Source of the DNA: Dermatophilaceae bacterium Sec6.4
GTDB lineage: Bacteria; Actinomycetota; Actinomycetes; Actinomycetales; Dermatophilaceae
Assembly: GCA_039636865.1 (NCBI GenBank)
Contig: CP144172.1
Location: 806,001-870,000 of the forward strand
DNA: 64,000 bases
Direction of reading: 5' to 3'
Shown here piece by piece: positions 41,608 to 52,268 of the stretch. The notes beneath the pieces are model-generated. The model was not told the DNA's origin, did no database searches, and saw only the letters and a list, made by a program, of their open reading frames with translations. Within the stretch, counting starts at the first letter, position 1. Every line of letters begins with the position of its first letter. Position numbers and translations under genes: made by a program.

Positions 41608-41910
41608 ATGACAGACACCCATATCGAAGAGCTCGTCCCAGATCGCGATGGCGATGAATTCACCGGTCAGCCGCGCCTGGCTCTACTGACTTTAGGAGCC
41701 GGGCTGCTCGCTCCGATAGCCCTGTTTTCCAGCACTTGGGTCGGGTTTGGGCTCGGGGTACTGGCGGTTCTTGCGGGGGTGGCCGCGTGGTCGCAGGTAC
41801 GACGATCTGAGGTCAGCATCAGCCCCCTGGTGGCCGGACTGGTTTTCGGGGTCCTCGCGATCATCCTGGTGTGGGTGGGCCCAGGCATTCACACGGTGAT
41901 CTGGGGATGA
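41608..41910 (+). CDS. Small membrane protein, hypothetical
   Basis: 100 residues. Acidic N terminus (EELVPDRDGDEF), then LALLTLGAGLLAPIALFSST WVGFGLGVLAVLAGVAAWSQ and SPLVAGLVFGVLAIILVWVG, giving three membrane segments in a DUF4190-like pattern. The DoxX gene follows after 32 bp with an AGGAG ribosome site, so both are probably in one operon. Function unknown. Confidence 0.65.
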   Translation: MTDTHIEELVPDRDGDEFTGQPRLALLTLGAGLLAPIALFSSTWVGFGLGVLAVLAGVAAWSQVRRSEVSISPLVAGLVFGVLAIILVWVGPGIHTVIWG

Positions 41911-41942
41911 CGAACCCAGCTCTGCGAATAAGGAGCACGTAG

Positions 41943-42518
41943 ATGACTCATCTCAAGGCAGGCGCTACGACCGCAGGTAACGGCACCCCTGAGCGCCGGG
42001 CACGCAACGTTGTCCGCAACGGACCCGTGGGCGCGGTCGTCGCGCTGGTCGCCCTGCGCATCCTGACCTCATGGCCCTGGGTAAACGGCGCCTTCTTCGG
42101 CGCAGATTCCAAGGTAGGTAGCTATTTCCTATCCGGAGCCTTCCTGAAAGCCCGTATCAGCGGCCCGACGGGATTCGCCGCCCACTCGCTCTACCCACGG
42201 ATCGGACATTTTGTCGCGACCACCATCTACGACAATGCGAGCTTCTGGGCGTGGATCATCTTTCTCGGGGAAGCTGCCGCCGGTATTTCCCTGCTTCTGG
42301 GCCTGCTCACCAGGATCGGAGGTCTCGTAGCCGCCCTATCGGCACTGGCGAATCTCCTAGCGGCAGCCGGCGGGGGAGCCGACTCGATCGGGCAGAACTA
42401 CCTCCTGCTCATCCTCGGAGTCCTCTTCATCATCACTGCCCCCGGGCGCCGATTCGGCCTGGATGGCCTGCTTCTACGGCACTACCCCAACCTGCGCTGG
42501 CTCCGGCTCGTGATGTGA
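41943..42518 (+). CDS. DoxX-like membrane protein
   Basis: 191 residues. Four membrane segments; ALVALRILTSWPWVNGAFFG at the start, WAWIIFLGEAAAGISLLLGL LTRIGGLVAAL in the middle and NYLLLILGVLFIITAPGRRFGLDGLL at the end match the DoxX/TQO-small family (G-E-x-x-x-G pattern and A-G-R-x-x-G-L-D). The family ranges from thiosulfate:quinone oxidoreductase subunits to oxidative-stress membrane complexes; which role applies here is not visible. Confidence 0.82.
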   Translation: MTHLKAGATTAGNGTPERRARNVVRNGPVGAVVALVALRILTSWPWVNGAFFGADSKVGSYFLSGAFLKARISGPTGFAAHSLYPRIGHFVATTIYDNASFWAWIIFLGEAAAGISLLLGLLTRIGGLVAALSALANLLAAAGGGADSIGQNYLLLILGVLFIITAPGRRFGLDGLLLRHYPNLRWLRLVM

Positions 42519-43140
42519 AACCCGAGACTTCGACCCCGGCACTCTGAGGGCGTCCGTCAGGTTCGACGACTGACTACGGCGACCGCGCGGCTCTCCTTCC
42601 GGTCACCGATCGTTTAGCAGCGGGTTCCTCAGTGAGCAGGGTAGGGAGCTGGAGGTGAAGCACGTCGCAACATCCGTGAGGATGCCTGGTCCTCGGTGAG
42701 GACGTGAGTCTCAGTGCCCCGAGGTGTCCAGCGTTCGTTGCCGATTCAACTCAACGGATGGGGGCTGGTGGCGTCGGTGGGCCTTTCCGGTCGGGCCCAA
42801 TGTTGACGTCCACGCCGGCAACCCAGAACGTCCGCGCACGCACCGAGATGATCTCAACGGGTTTCTGAGTAGCGTTTTTAACCATGGGATCAGACAGGCC
42901 GACCTCGACGACCATGTCATCGACTCAAGCCTGACGTCCTTGCTTCATTTGTTCTCAATCCTCGAATGACGGCACTTCTTGGGCATCTGAAGTCATCATT
43001 GTTGCCGCAGAGATTCCTCTAAAGATCTTTGTCGATCAAATATTGGCGAACTCGACCGGACACCCCCATCGTGATCGACGTGTCAGACCCGTCGTAGGGC
43101 TCCACTCGCAACGATGCGCGAGTGTCGGGAACAACCTGCC
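42519..43140. other. 620 bp upstream of the dnaK promoter, no assigned gene
   Basis: The plus strand from GTG 42724 is open for 81 codons and its end (HRDDLNGFLSSVFNHGIRQA, then LTSLLHLFSILE) looks like real protein, so a small gene or a gene end may be here; family unknown. A dispersed-repeat half copy, GGTCACCGATCGTTTAGC, lies near 42599. Confidence 0.4.
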
Positions 43141-43150
43141 CCCAACCGAG

Positions 43151-43171
43151 GTTGAGCCTAGTGAGCGCAAC
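43151..43171 (+). promoter_or_regulatory. HAIR-like HspR site 1 (dnaK)
   Basis: GTTGAGC-N7-GCGCAAC, a 7-7-7 arrangement like the HspR element CTTGAGT-N7-ACTCAAG (known). The right arm deviates at two positions. It lies exactly 60 bp before site 2, six helical turns. Confidence 0.6.
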
Positions 43172-43187
43172 TTCGATGAGCACCAGT

Positions 43188-43231
43188 TTGACAAACCGGG
43201 GCGAAAGAGAGTTGAGTCTAGATCAGTCAAC
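43188..43231 (+). promoter_or_regulatory. dnaK promoter region with HAIR site 2
   Basis: A consensus -35 TTGACA (43188-43193) is followed by HAIR GTTGAGT CTAGATC AGTCAAC (43211-43231), perfect seven-base arms but for nothing: both arms are exact complements except the central-most pair. The HAIR covers the expected -10 region, so bound HspR would block RNA polymerase. The start codon is 145 bp further, leaving a long leader. Confidence 0.8.
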
Positions 43232-43375
43232 CTGAGTAGGCAGTACCCGACAGGGCGCTCCAAACAAGGGTTGCGGCCAGCAGCAGAAGGCCCATCGGGT
43301 CCGAAACGACTCGGCGAATACAACGAACGCGACGCCCACAGCGAGCGGCGCACCTAGAACGAAGGAGCATCACCC

Positions 43376-45264
<1,889 letters not shown>

Positions 45265-45268
<4 letters not shown>

Positions 45269-46035
45269 CCGACGCCCGTTCCGGAGCGTCTTCCGATCAG
45301 GAAGGCGCTCCGGCGGAGCCGGTAGTCATACGTGACAAGCGCCGCTTCGACCCGGTGACCGGGGAGGTGCGCAACAAGCGAGGAGCTCCAGTGAACGCTG
45401 AAAACAATCCCGAGAAGCCCGCCACGAACGACTCGCAGGAGTCTGCCGGGAGCGACAGCGCCTTCGGCGGCGCCGTAGGCGATGACTTGCCCGGTGGCGA
45501 GCAGCCCTCGTCGTCGACCCGCGCCGACGTACCGCCGGACGGTTTCGATGCCGAACGGTTCGAAGCGCAGTTCGACACCGCCGCACAGGCCGGCAACGAG
45601 CACCCCGACACGGTCCTTGCTCGCGAGCGCCTGGAAGACGTTCGTCGCGTACAGGCGGAATACGTCAACTACAAGCGTCGTGTCGACCGCGACCGAGAGG
45701 TGCAGCGCGATCTGACCACCAGTTCGATGGTCGAGTCGCTCCTACCGGTGTTGGACGATTTCCACCTCACCCGGGAGCACGGAGATCTCGAAGGCACCCC
45801 GTTCGAGAAGATCGCCGACAAGTTGGAGTCGACACTCGGCAAATACGGTGTCGAGCGCTTCGGCGCGGTAGGCGACGCGTTCGATCCCGCTCAGCACGAA
45901 GCATTGATGAACGTGGAGGCGGAACTGCCATCGGGCACTACTGTCACGACGGTCGTCCAGGTGATGCAGCCCGGCTACCGAATCGGCGAGCGCATCGTCC
46001 GGCCGGCCAGGGTCGCAGTTGCCGACCCCACGTAA
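45265..46035 (+). CDS. grpE: Nucleotide exchange factor GrpE
   Basis: 256 residues; GTG start overlapping the dnaK stop (GTGA). The first 120 residues are disordered and charged, longer than in E. coli GrpE. The conserved part comprises the long coiled coil ([24 protein letters not shown]) and the beta domain with [40 protein letters not shown] and [19 protein letters not shown]. Releases ADP from DnaK. Confidence 0.97.
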
Positions 46036-46110
46036 CAAGCCACACCCCCCTCGTCGAGCGGCGGGGTCCACCGTCGGGTGGCGTGCATATAACGCCGCCA
46101 CCGGATGCGG

Positions 46111-46132
46111 GACTCCGCCGCTCGGTGGAGTC
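46111..46132 (+). promoter_or_regulatory. Hairpin in the grpE-dnaJ gap
   Basis: GACTCCGCC GCTC GGTGGAGTC forms a nine-pair stem (one G-T) with a four-base loop, eight bases before the dnaJ ribosome site. It could slow degradation or set dnaJ expression lower than dnaK. Confidence 0.45.
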
Positions 46133-46155
46133 ACTACGAAAGGAGCGCGCTGAGG

Positions 46156-47175
46156 ATGGCAAGTCAGGACTGGCTGGACAAGGATTTCTACGCGATTCTC
46201 GGCGTCTCCAAAGACGCATCGAACGCGGAGATCAAGAAGGCATACCGCAAGCTCGCTCGCAAGTGGCACCCGGATCAGAACTCCGGGGATGTCGCAGCCG
46301 AGCAGAAGTTCAAGGACATCGGCGAAGCGAATTCGGTCCTGTCCGACACCGAACGCCGCAAAGAGTACGACCAGCTGCGTCAGATGGTCGGCGGCGGCGC
46401 ACGTTTCCAGGCCGGTGGCCCGGGCGGTATGCCCGGAAGTGGAGCGGGCGGCGGCGCGGGCGGTTTCGAAGATCTCTTCTCCCAGTTCGGGGGAGCGCGA
46501 ACCGCGTCCGGCGGCGGTGGGCAGCAGTTCAACCTCGATGACATCCTGGGCCGGTTCGGCGGCGGCGGCGGTTCCCCGTTCGGCGGTGCGGGCGGGGCCG
46601 GCGGCTACTCAGGTGGCGGTTTCGGCGCACCCAGCAAGGGCGCCGACCTGGAAGCTCGCACGACCCTGGCCTTCCGTGCCGCGTTCGAGGGTCAGACGAT
46701 GACGTTACGGGCCGCCGACGGCGCCAGCGTCAAGGTCAAGATCCCGGCAGGCGTCAAAGACGGACAGACGATCCGGGTAAGGGGCAAAGGCCAGCGTGGC
46801 GAGGCCGGACCCGGCGATCTGCTCCTGCGTGTCACCGTCCAACCGCACGAGGTCTTCGGCAGGGACGCCAACAACCTCACGGTCGACCTGCCCGTCACTT
46901 TCGCCGAAGCGGCACTCGGTGCGACGGTTTCGGTGCCCACCATGGACGGTTCGCAGGTCAAGGTGAAGGTCGCACCCGGCACGCCGTCGGGTCGCAAACT
47001 GCGCCTGAAAGGACGCGGGGTGAAGACGTCCTCGAGCACCGGCGATCTGATCGCGACGATCGAGGTCATCGTGCCGACCGAGCTCACCGATGAGATTCGC
47101 GCTGCTGTCGAGACACTCGCTCAGCACACCGAGGCCGACCCCCGCGCGGAGTTGTTCGCGAAAGCCCGCGGGTAG
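46156..47175 (+). CDS. dnaJ: Co-chaperone DnaJ (type without zinc finger)
   Basis: 339 residues. J domain DFYAILGVSKDASNAEIKKA YRKLARKWHPDQ with the HPD loop, then a long Gly-rich linker (about 100-180) and C-terminal domains LRAADGASVKVKIPAGVKDG and VKVAPGTPSGRKLRLKGRGV. The four CxxCxGxG zinc-finger repeats of canonical DnaJ are absent, so it is the class B/CbpA-like form seen in actinobacterial hsp70 operons. AGGAG lies ten bases upstream. The canonical zinc-finger DnaJ should be encoded elsewhere in the genome. Confidence 0.95.
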   Translation: MASQDWLDKDFYAILGVSKDASNAEIKKAYRKLARKWHPDQNSGDVAAEQKFKDIGEANSVLSDTERRKEYDQLRQMVGGGARFQAGGPGGMPGSGAGGGAGGFEDLFSQFGGARTASGGGGQQFNLDDILGRFGGGGGSPFGGAGGAGGYSGGGFGAPSKGADLEARTTLAFRAAFEGQTMTLRAADGASVKVKIPAGVKDGQTIRVRGKGQRGEAGPGDLLLRVTVQPHEVFGRDANNLTVDLPVTFAEAALGATVSVPTMDGSQVKVKVAPGTPSGRKLRLKGRGVKTSSSTGDLIATIEVIVPTELTDEIRAAVETLAQHTEADPRAELFAKARG

Positions 47176-47180
47176 TAGCC

Positions 47181-47615
47181 GTGGCATCCATCCGTCCGGG
47201 TGACGACGACCCGGTCTACGTCATCTCGGTCGCGGCCGAGCTGGCCGGGATGCACGCGCAGACGCTGCGCCAGTACGACCGGCTCGGGCTCGTCACCCCA
47301 TCCCGCACCGGAGGTGGTGGCCGGCGCTATTCCGGGCGTGACGTGCAGTTGCTGCGGGAGGTGCAGCGGCTGTCCCAGGAAGAGGGCGTCAGCCTCGCGG
47401 GTATCGCTCGCATCCTGTCGTTGCAGGACGAGGTGGAGACGCTGCAGTCGCAGGTGCGGCAGTTGCAACAGGGGCTCGAACAGGCCCGCCTCGTGGCACA
47501 GGCGCGGGTGTTCGCGGCCGGTTCGGACGGTCAGATCGTCGCGCTGCGCCCCGGGCAACGCGCTGATCGACCTCGGTCAGGCACCTCACTGGTGCTCTGG
47601 GGTCAACGCATCTAG
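47181..47615 (+). CDS. hspR: Heat-shock repressor HspR (MerR family)
   Basis: 144 residues, GTG start, five bases after dnaJ. VYVISVAAELAGMHAQTLRQ YDRLGLVTPSRTGGGGRRYS is the MerR helix-turn-helix and wing; LLREVQRLSQEEGVSLAGIA RILSL continues it, followed by a coiled coil VETLQSQVRQLQQGLEQARL. HspR needs DnaK as co-repressor and binds HAIR elements (known); such elements are present before dnaK and clpB in this window, giving a feedback loop. C-terminal 30 residues are basic and variable. Confidence 0.97.
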   Translation: MASIRPGDDDPVYVISVAAELAGMHAQTLRQYDRLGLVTPSRTGGGGRRYSGRDVQLLREVQRLSQEEGVSLAGIARILSLQDEVETLQSQVRQLQQGLEQARLVAQARVFAAGSDGQIVALRPGQRADRPRSGTSLVLWGQRI

Positions 47616-47673
47616 ATCTGCCGGCGGTCATCGCCTGCGTACCGGTCTCAAGATTCTGTGATGGGATCCAACG

Positions 47674-48489
47674 GTGGCAGATGTGATTGTGCTCGGTTCG
47701 CTGAACATTGATCTCGTGGCTCGGGTCGGCCATTTGCCGAGCCCCGGCGAGTCGGTGACAGCGGTTGATTTCCTGCAACGTCCCGGCGGCAAGGGCGCCA
47801 ACCAGGCAGCTGCGGCAGCACGCGCCGGCGCGAGCACCCGGCTGATCGGGTGTGTGGGCGCCGACGACGAGGGCACCATGTACCGGAACGCGTTGAAAAC
47901 ACACTCCGTCGACGTCTGCGGTGTGCGGGCGGTGTCTGGCGAGGTCACCGGACGTGCGTTGATCGTCGTTGACTGCGCCGGGGAGAACCACATCGTCGTG
48001 GTCCCCGGCGCGAATGGTTTCACAGGTGAGCCGGAGGTCAGAGCACTCCACCTCAGGCCCGACGACGTGCTGTTGCTGCAACACGAGGTGCCTGCGCCGA
48101 CCGTACGGGCGGCCGCGCGGGCTGCTCGCGAAGCCGGCTGCACGGTGCTTCTGAATCCTTCCCCCTGGCGAGGCCTTGATCGCGTTTTGTTCGATGACTG
48201 CGATGCGTTGATCGTCAGTGTCGGCGAGGCCGAGAGATTGCGCGACGAGGGATACGACACGTCGCGCGCCATCATCACCGCGGGGGGCGAGGGGGCCAGC
48301 TGGGGCGACCTGCACGTCGACGCGGCACATGTTGCGGTTCTCGACACCACCGGTGCCGGCGATGCCTTCGCGGGCACGCTGGCCGCAGCGCTGGCCCAGG
48401 GTAGGGACCGGGACGCGGCGCTGCACGCTGGCGTCGCAGCAGGCGGGAGGGCGGTCATGCACGAAGGTGCGCAGCCGTGGTCTTTCTGA
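47674..48489 (+). CDS. PfkB-family sugar kinase (ribokinase-like)
   Basis: 271 residues, GTG start. VIVLGSLNIDLVARVGHLPS PGESV and PGGKGANQAAAAARAGA are the ribokinase N-terminal signature; LDTTGAGDAFAGTLAAALAQ GRD is the C-terminal one with the catalytic Asp in GAGDAF. Slightly short at the C terminus: the last strand/helix is abbreviated where the ClC gene overlaps by 13 bases. Substrate probably D-ribose or a related pentose. Confidence 0.9.
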   Translation: MADVIVLGSLNIDLVARVGHLPSPGESVTAVDFLQRPGGKGANQAAAAARAGASTRLIGCVGADDEGTMYRNALKTHSVDVCGVRAVSGEVTGRALIVVDCAGENHIVVVPGANGFTGEPEVRALHLRPDDVLLLQHEVPAPTVRAAARAAREAGCTVLLNPSPWRGLDRVLFDDCDALIVSVGEAERLRDEGYDTSRAIITAGGEGASWGDLHVDAAHVAVLDTTGAGDAFAGTLAAALAQGRDRDAALHAGVAAGGRAVMHEGAQPWSF

Positions 48490-49751
48490 TCTCCTGGCTG
48501 GCCGCTCGGCGCAAGGTCGTCATCGCGGTGGTGCTGACCGGGTTGTCCGCCGGTCTCGGCGGTATTGCACTGACCTGGGTCCTGCACCTGACTCAGCACC
48601 TGGCCTTCGGGTATGTCGAGGAAAGCTTCCTGCCCGGGGTGGAGCAGGCGTCCCCGGCGCATCGGATCGCCGCGTTGGTGGTCGGTGGGCTCCTGGTCGG
48701 CCTCGGCTGGTGGGCACTGGAGCGGTGGGCCCGTAGTGAGGACGTGTCGGTCAAGGCCGCACTCGCGGGCGATACGCCGAGGCTCCGCGTGCGGGCATCG
48801 GTGTTCGACGCCGTCCTGCAGGTGGTGGGAGTCGGCGCGGGAGCATCGCTGGGCCGCGAAGGTGCCCCCCGGCAGGTAGGCGCGGCGCTGGCCGGCTGGC
48901 TCGGTGAGCGCCTGGATCTGGATGAGGGAACCCGTCGTACGTTGATGGCTGCGGGCGCGGGGGCAGGACTGGCAGCGGTCTACAACGTGCCCATCAGCGG
49001 GGTGATCTTCACTCTGGAGGTGCTCCTCGCATCGTGGGCCTGGCGAAACGTCCTGCTTGCCGCTGCTACGTCGCTGATCGCCACAGTCATCACGTGGCCG
49101 ATTCTGGGCACTCATTCGGCGTACGACGTGCAGGGCCTTCACCTGGATCTCTCGGTGCTCGTCTGGGTGCTGCTCGCCGGGCCGGTGCTGGGTGCTGGTG
49201 GAGTCGTCTTCACCGCATTGATGCGAGTCGCCCGCGGCCGGATTCCAAGTGGCCGCGCCAGGGTGGTGACCACGGTGGGCGCGTTCCTTCTGCTGGGTGG
49301 GCTCGCTGCGTTCTATCCGCAAGTTCTGGGCAATGGCAAGGGCCCCACCCAGGTCGCCTTCACCGGCAGCGTTTCGTTGATGCTCGCCATTGTCCTGGTC
49401 GTGCTCAAACCCGTCGCGACCGCGCTCTGCCTGGCGGGGGGAGCGCGCGGTGGATTGCTGACTCCCTCGCTGTCCACCGGTGCGCTGCTCGGGGTGGCGA
49501 CCGGGGTGATCTGGCAGCACCTTTGGCCGGGTGCTCCAGTAGTGGATTTCGCGGTCATCGGCGCTGCGTCCATGCTCGCTGTCACCCAGCGAGCGCCGGT
49601 ACTCGGTACCGTACTGACCCTGGAATTCATCGGCGGGGGCCTCACTTTGCTGCCCGCCCTGCTCATCTGCGTGATGTTGGCGACCCTCACCGCCCGAGCC
49701 CTGGATGGGCGCTCACCGCGTGTTGCCGGAATCAGTGGACTACGCGTTTGA
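48477..49751 (+). CDS. ClC-type chloride channel/antiporter
   Basis: 424 residues, about ten membrane segments. GAGASLGREGAPRQVGAALA contains the G-R-E-G-P/A chloride signature; GLAAVYNVPISGVIFTLEVL is the adjoining helix with the gating-region Glu; GGARGGLLTPSLSTGALLGV is the third motif (G-x-F/L-x-P). Overlaps the kinase 3' end by 13 bases, so translationally coupled. No CBS domain. Chloride-proton exchange or chloride leak for pH/charge balance is the known family role. Confidence 0.92.
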   Translation: MVFLISWLAARRKVVIAVVLTGLSAGLGGIALTWVLHLTQHLAFGYVEESFLPGVEQASPAHRIAALVVGGLLVGLGWWALERWARSEDVSVKAALAGDTPRLRVRASVFDAVLQVVGVGAGASLGREGAPRQVGAALAGWLGERLDLDEGTRRTLMAAGAGAGLAAVYNVPISGVIFTLEVLLASWAWRNVLLAAATSLIATVITWPILGTHSAYDVQGLHLDLSVLVWVLLAGPVLGAGGVVFTALMRVARGRIPSGRARVVTTVGAFLLLGGLAAFYPQVLGNGKGPTQVAFTGSVSLMLAIVLVVLKPVATALCLAGGARGGLLTPSLSTGALLGVATGVIWQHLWPGAPVVDFAVIGAASMLAVTQRAPVLGTVLTLEFIGGGLTLLPALLICVMLATLTARALDGRSPRVAGISGLRV

Positions 49752-49763
49752 CAGGATGTCACC

Positions 49764-50027
49764 GTGCTGGAATACCTGCTGATCTTTCCCGAGCGTGAGG
49801 ACGCGGAGGACGTCGCCGAGGAGTTACGGGAGGAAGAGACCTTCACCTCGGTGCGGGTGGTCCAGGAGGCGCTCGCCGGAGAAGACGATGCGGAATCGCA
49901 CGAGTGGGCGGTGTACGTCAGCCTGGACACCATCGATGACATCACGAGCGCCCCCGCGCAGGCATTGCTGGAGCGCTTCACCGGGCTGGCGCAGGACCAC
50001 GAAGGGTGGCTCGACGAGCGCGTCTGA
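49764..50027 (+). CDS. Small acidic RraB-like protein
   Basis: 87 residues, GTG start. LIFPEREDAEDVAEELREEE TFTSVRVVQEALAGEDDAES HEWAVYV is the pattern of the RraB (RNase E inhibitor) fold: paired alpha-beta units, very acidic. Twelve bases after the ClC gene, so probably in the same transcript. RraB of E. coli modulates RNase E; equivalence in actinobacteria is unproven. Confidence 0.6.
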   Translation: MLEYLLIFPEREDAEDVAEELREEETFTSVRVVQEALAGEDDAESHEWAVYVSLDTIDDITSAPAQALLERFTGLAQDHEGWLDERV

Positions 50028-50038
50028 AGCTTGCTGCT

Positions 50039-50956
50039 CTAACTGCTGGTCGACGGTGACGGGGGGGTCACCTGAGGGCAGGCGGGCGATGGCGGTGTGG
50101 CCGGCGCGACATCCCCGTCCAACCCTGCACCTTCGGCGCGCGTCAGCAAGTTCATGACGCCTTCTCCGAACGGCGAACTGAACGATCGTTGTGCCTTGCA
50201 GCCACCTTGATCGCGGCCCCCGATGACACCGATGACCCGTTCCACGTCATTGGTGCCGTACACCGTCCAAGGGCTGCCGCTGGACCCGTCGACATACCCG
50301 TCGCATCGGAACGTGGGGTTGCCTCGATTGTTGGTGGTGATGAGCGTCGTGCAGGCCAGCGATCGGTCATTGTGGCCGCTGTTGAAGCCTTGGACAGTCA
50401 TCGCCGTGGGTTGAGTGGGGGTCGTTCCGAGAGAAACGGCGCCTGTCACGTTCTGCAACTTCTGCATCTGCCCGCCCACGATCTGCGGAGCGACCCGCAT
50501 GATCGCGAAGTCGTCAGCTTCGGACTGGGTCGAGGACCACGCCCGGTCCACGAACACCGCGACCACAGACCAGGTGCCGTAAGGCCTTTTCCCCGAGTCG
50601 TATCCGGGAACGACGGTCATACCCGTTCCATCGCCGTTGAGGCAGTGCGCCGCCGTGATGAGCAGATCGTGGGTAGAACTGGCGATCACGCCTGCGCTGC
50701 ACGAGTGGTCTGTCGCGTTGGGGTAGAAGACTGCGGCGACGGTCGATGGTGCGGTGGCAGGGTGAGCCTCGGCCGGCGGACCTGACGCGCTCGCCCTATG
50801 CGCGTTCGCTACCGATCCCGTGGCGGAGACCGAAGCCTTGGAGTTGGCTGCTGTGGCGGACGGCGCGCCGGTGGAGGCCTCCCAGACACCAGCGCCTGTC
50901 AGCACCGACACGACTGTGACGGCAGCTGCTATGACGGCTGGTCTCTTTGGCACCAC
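50039..50956 (-). CDS. Secreted trypsin-like serine protease
   Basis: 305 residues. Signal peptide VPKRPAVIAAAVTVVSVLTG, a Ser/Ala-rich linker to residue 70, then a chymotrypsin fold: LLITAAHCLNGDG (H104), QSEADDFAIMRVA (D149) and CDGYVDGSSGSPWTVYGTN (S226). Cys pairs around His and Ser support disulfides. The last 30 residues (PATPPSPACPQVTPPSPSTS S) form a Pro-rich tail. Exported, possibly wall-associated; substrate unknown. Confidence 0.9.
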   Translation of the reverse strand: MVPKRPAVIAAAVTVVSVLTGAGVWEASTGAPSATAANSKASVSATGSVANAHRASASGPPAEAHPATAPSTVAAVFYPNATDHSCSAGVIASSTHDLLITAAHCLNGDGTGMTVVPGYDSGKRPYGTWSVVAVFVDRAWSSTQSEADDFAIMRVAPQIVGGQMQKLQNVTGAVSLGTTPTQPTAMTVQGFNSGHNDRSLACTTLITTNNRGNPTFRCDGYVDGSSGSPWTVYGTNDVERVIGVIGGRDQGGCKAQRSFSSPFGEGVMNLLTRAEGAGLDGDVAPATPPSPACPQVTPPSPSTSS

Positions 50957-50963
50957 ACTGCCA

Positions 50964-51001
50964 AACTACCGCCTGACCCTGGGAGAGCGCAGGCGGTAGT
51001 T
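50964..51001 (-). terminator. Strong intrinsic-type terminator
   Basis: AACTACCGCCTG and CAGGCGGTAGTT are exact 12-base complements around 14 bases, 36 bp past the stop of the SRPBCC gene (minus strand). The descending arm ends in AGTTTGG, a weak T-run. It separates this gene from the protease gene. Confidence 0.8.
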
Positions 51002-51037
51002 GATGATTCAGCTGCTCAGCCGAATCAGTTTCGAATA

Positions 51038-51514
51038 TCAGTGGTGCTTGACGTCCGACACTGCTGAGGCGAGGTTCGCGAGCGAATTCTCCAGGTCCTT
51101 CTGCGGGATCAGCGGGAAGGTGATCTTGGAAAGCAGATCCTTGTCAGTCACCTTGCTCCAGTCGTAGGTCAGGGTCACCTCGGTCGAGTCCGGGCCCTGC
51201 TGCTGCAGGTCATAGACCCACTCCCATCCGGGAGGCTCGGTGCCGGCGGGAGCGGTCTTCCAGGCGATCAGCTTGTCATCGGCGAAACCGGTGACGTGGT
51301 TGTCGACCTGGTACTCACCACCCATGTGGTCACCCTCCATGTCCATGGTGAACACGTCGCCGACCTTGGTGATGCGCTGCGGATTGTCTGCCCCGCGCAC
51401 GAAGCCGGAACCATCCAGTTCCTTGTGTCGGCTCGGGTCGGTCAGCACGTTGAAGATGACCTGGGCAGGCTCATCAATCTGTCGTTGGACCACGATCTTC
51501 TTGTCATCAGTCAT
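51038..51514 (-). CDS. SRPBCC-family protein
   Basis: 158 residues from ATG 51514 with GGAGGT just upstream, which fixes the start. KKIVVQRQIDEPAQVIFNVL TDPSRHKELDGSG, GGEYQVDNHVTGFADDKLIA WKT and TEVTLTYDWSKVTDK describe the helix-grip fold of the polyketide cyclase/START-like group. Such proteins bind hydrophobic ligands. A second SRPBCC gene lies upstream on the same strand. Confidence 0.85.
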   Translation of the reverse strand: MTDDKKIVVQRQIDEPAQVIFNVLTDPSRHKELDGSGFVRGADNPQRITKVGDVFTMDMEGDHMGGEYQVDNHVTGFADDKLIAWKTAPAGTEPPGWEWVYDLQQQGPDSTEVTLTYDWSKVTDKDLLSKITFPLIPQKDLENSLANLASAVSDVKHH

Positions 51515-51678
51515 ACCTCCACCATGAACTGCCGGGGGTGGTCGGCGCAACGTGGGGTCCGCCAGCAACCCGGCACTCGACGGGCGAGTCGTCATCAGAA
51601 GCCCCCATTTCGCCCGGGAACCCGACTCTGGACCGGCATGTCGACATAAGACGCGTGCGTCCGGACGTTCGACAGACG

Positions 51679-52155
51679 TCAGTGGGATCTCTCGGCCTCG
51701 GCAATTGCCTTGATGGCTGCCAACGTCACCGGTATACCCGCCACGGCCCACTGTCGTCGTACCTCGATCTGGTGGTCGGCATCGGAGCCGCGGGTCTCTG
51801 CAAACATCTCCAGACCGGCCGGCAGGAATTCCCAGCTCTCGGTGATTTTCGTGCTGGCGCTGTCCACCGGTTCCAACAGATAGCCCCACCGAACGGCGCT
51901 GTCGCCGACCAGCCAGGCGAACTCCCGGTTGGGGTCGGCCACGGCAACGCGGGATGTGGTCTCCCAGACGCGCCCGTCTGCTTCGTTGCGTCCGGCGAAC
52001 GACCCGCCGACTCGCAGTGCCTGGCCATCCTGCCACCAGCACTCCTGGCAGATCGGGCTCCATTCACCGGTACGGCCGATATCGGTGATCAGTTCGTAGA
52101 CCGCCTCGGGGGGTGCGTCGACGACGATTGACTCAGAATGCTGGAAAGGATTCAT
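51679..52155 (-). CDS. SRPBCC-family protein
   Basis: 158 residues. HSESIVVDAPPEAVYELITD IGRTGEWSPICQECWWQDG, RVGGSFAGRNEADGRVWETT and VRWGYLLEPVDSASTKITES WEF are the Polyketide_cyc2-like pattern, helix-grip fold with a hydrophobic cavity. 165 bp upstream of the other SRPBCC gene on the same strand; the two differ enough not to be recent duplicates. Ligand unknown. Confidence 0.88.
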   Translation of the reverse strand: MNPFQHSESIVVDAPPEAVYELITDIGRTGEWSPICQECWWQDGQALRVGGSFAGRNEADGRVWETTSRVAVADPNREFAWLVGDSAVRWGYLLEPVDSASTKITESWEFLPAGLEMFAETRGSDADHQIEVRRQWAVAGIPVTLAAIKAIAEAERSH

Positions 52156-52268
52156 CCTTCCACGCTAACCAACGCCGCTGCTGGCACTGCCTGAAGGAGC
52201 GAGCATTGCGCAGGCCGCGTATCGGTTCCTTTCCGACGTCCGATCCTTGCGCCAGAGTCACTGTTGGC

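Noticed and set aside
43140..43375. CIRCE element upstream of dnaK
   Set aside because: The inverted repeats match the 7-7-7 HAIR layout, not TTAGCACTC-N9-GAGTGCTAA, and hspR rather than hrcA is in the operon.
47628..49520. 630-codon minus-strand frame across the kinase and ClC genes
   Set aside because: Both plus-strand genes have full catalytic motifs; the antisense product is rich in Gln, Arg, His and Pro with no domain.
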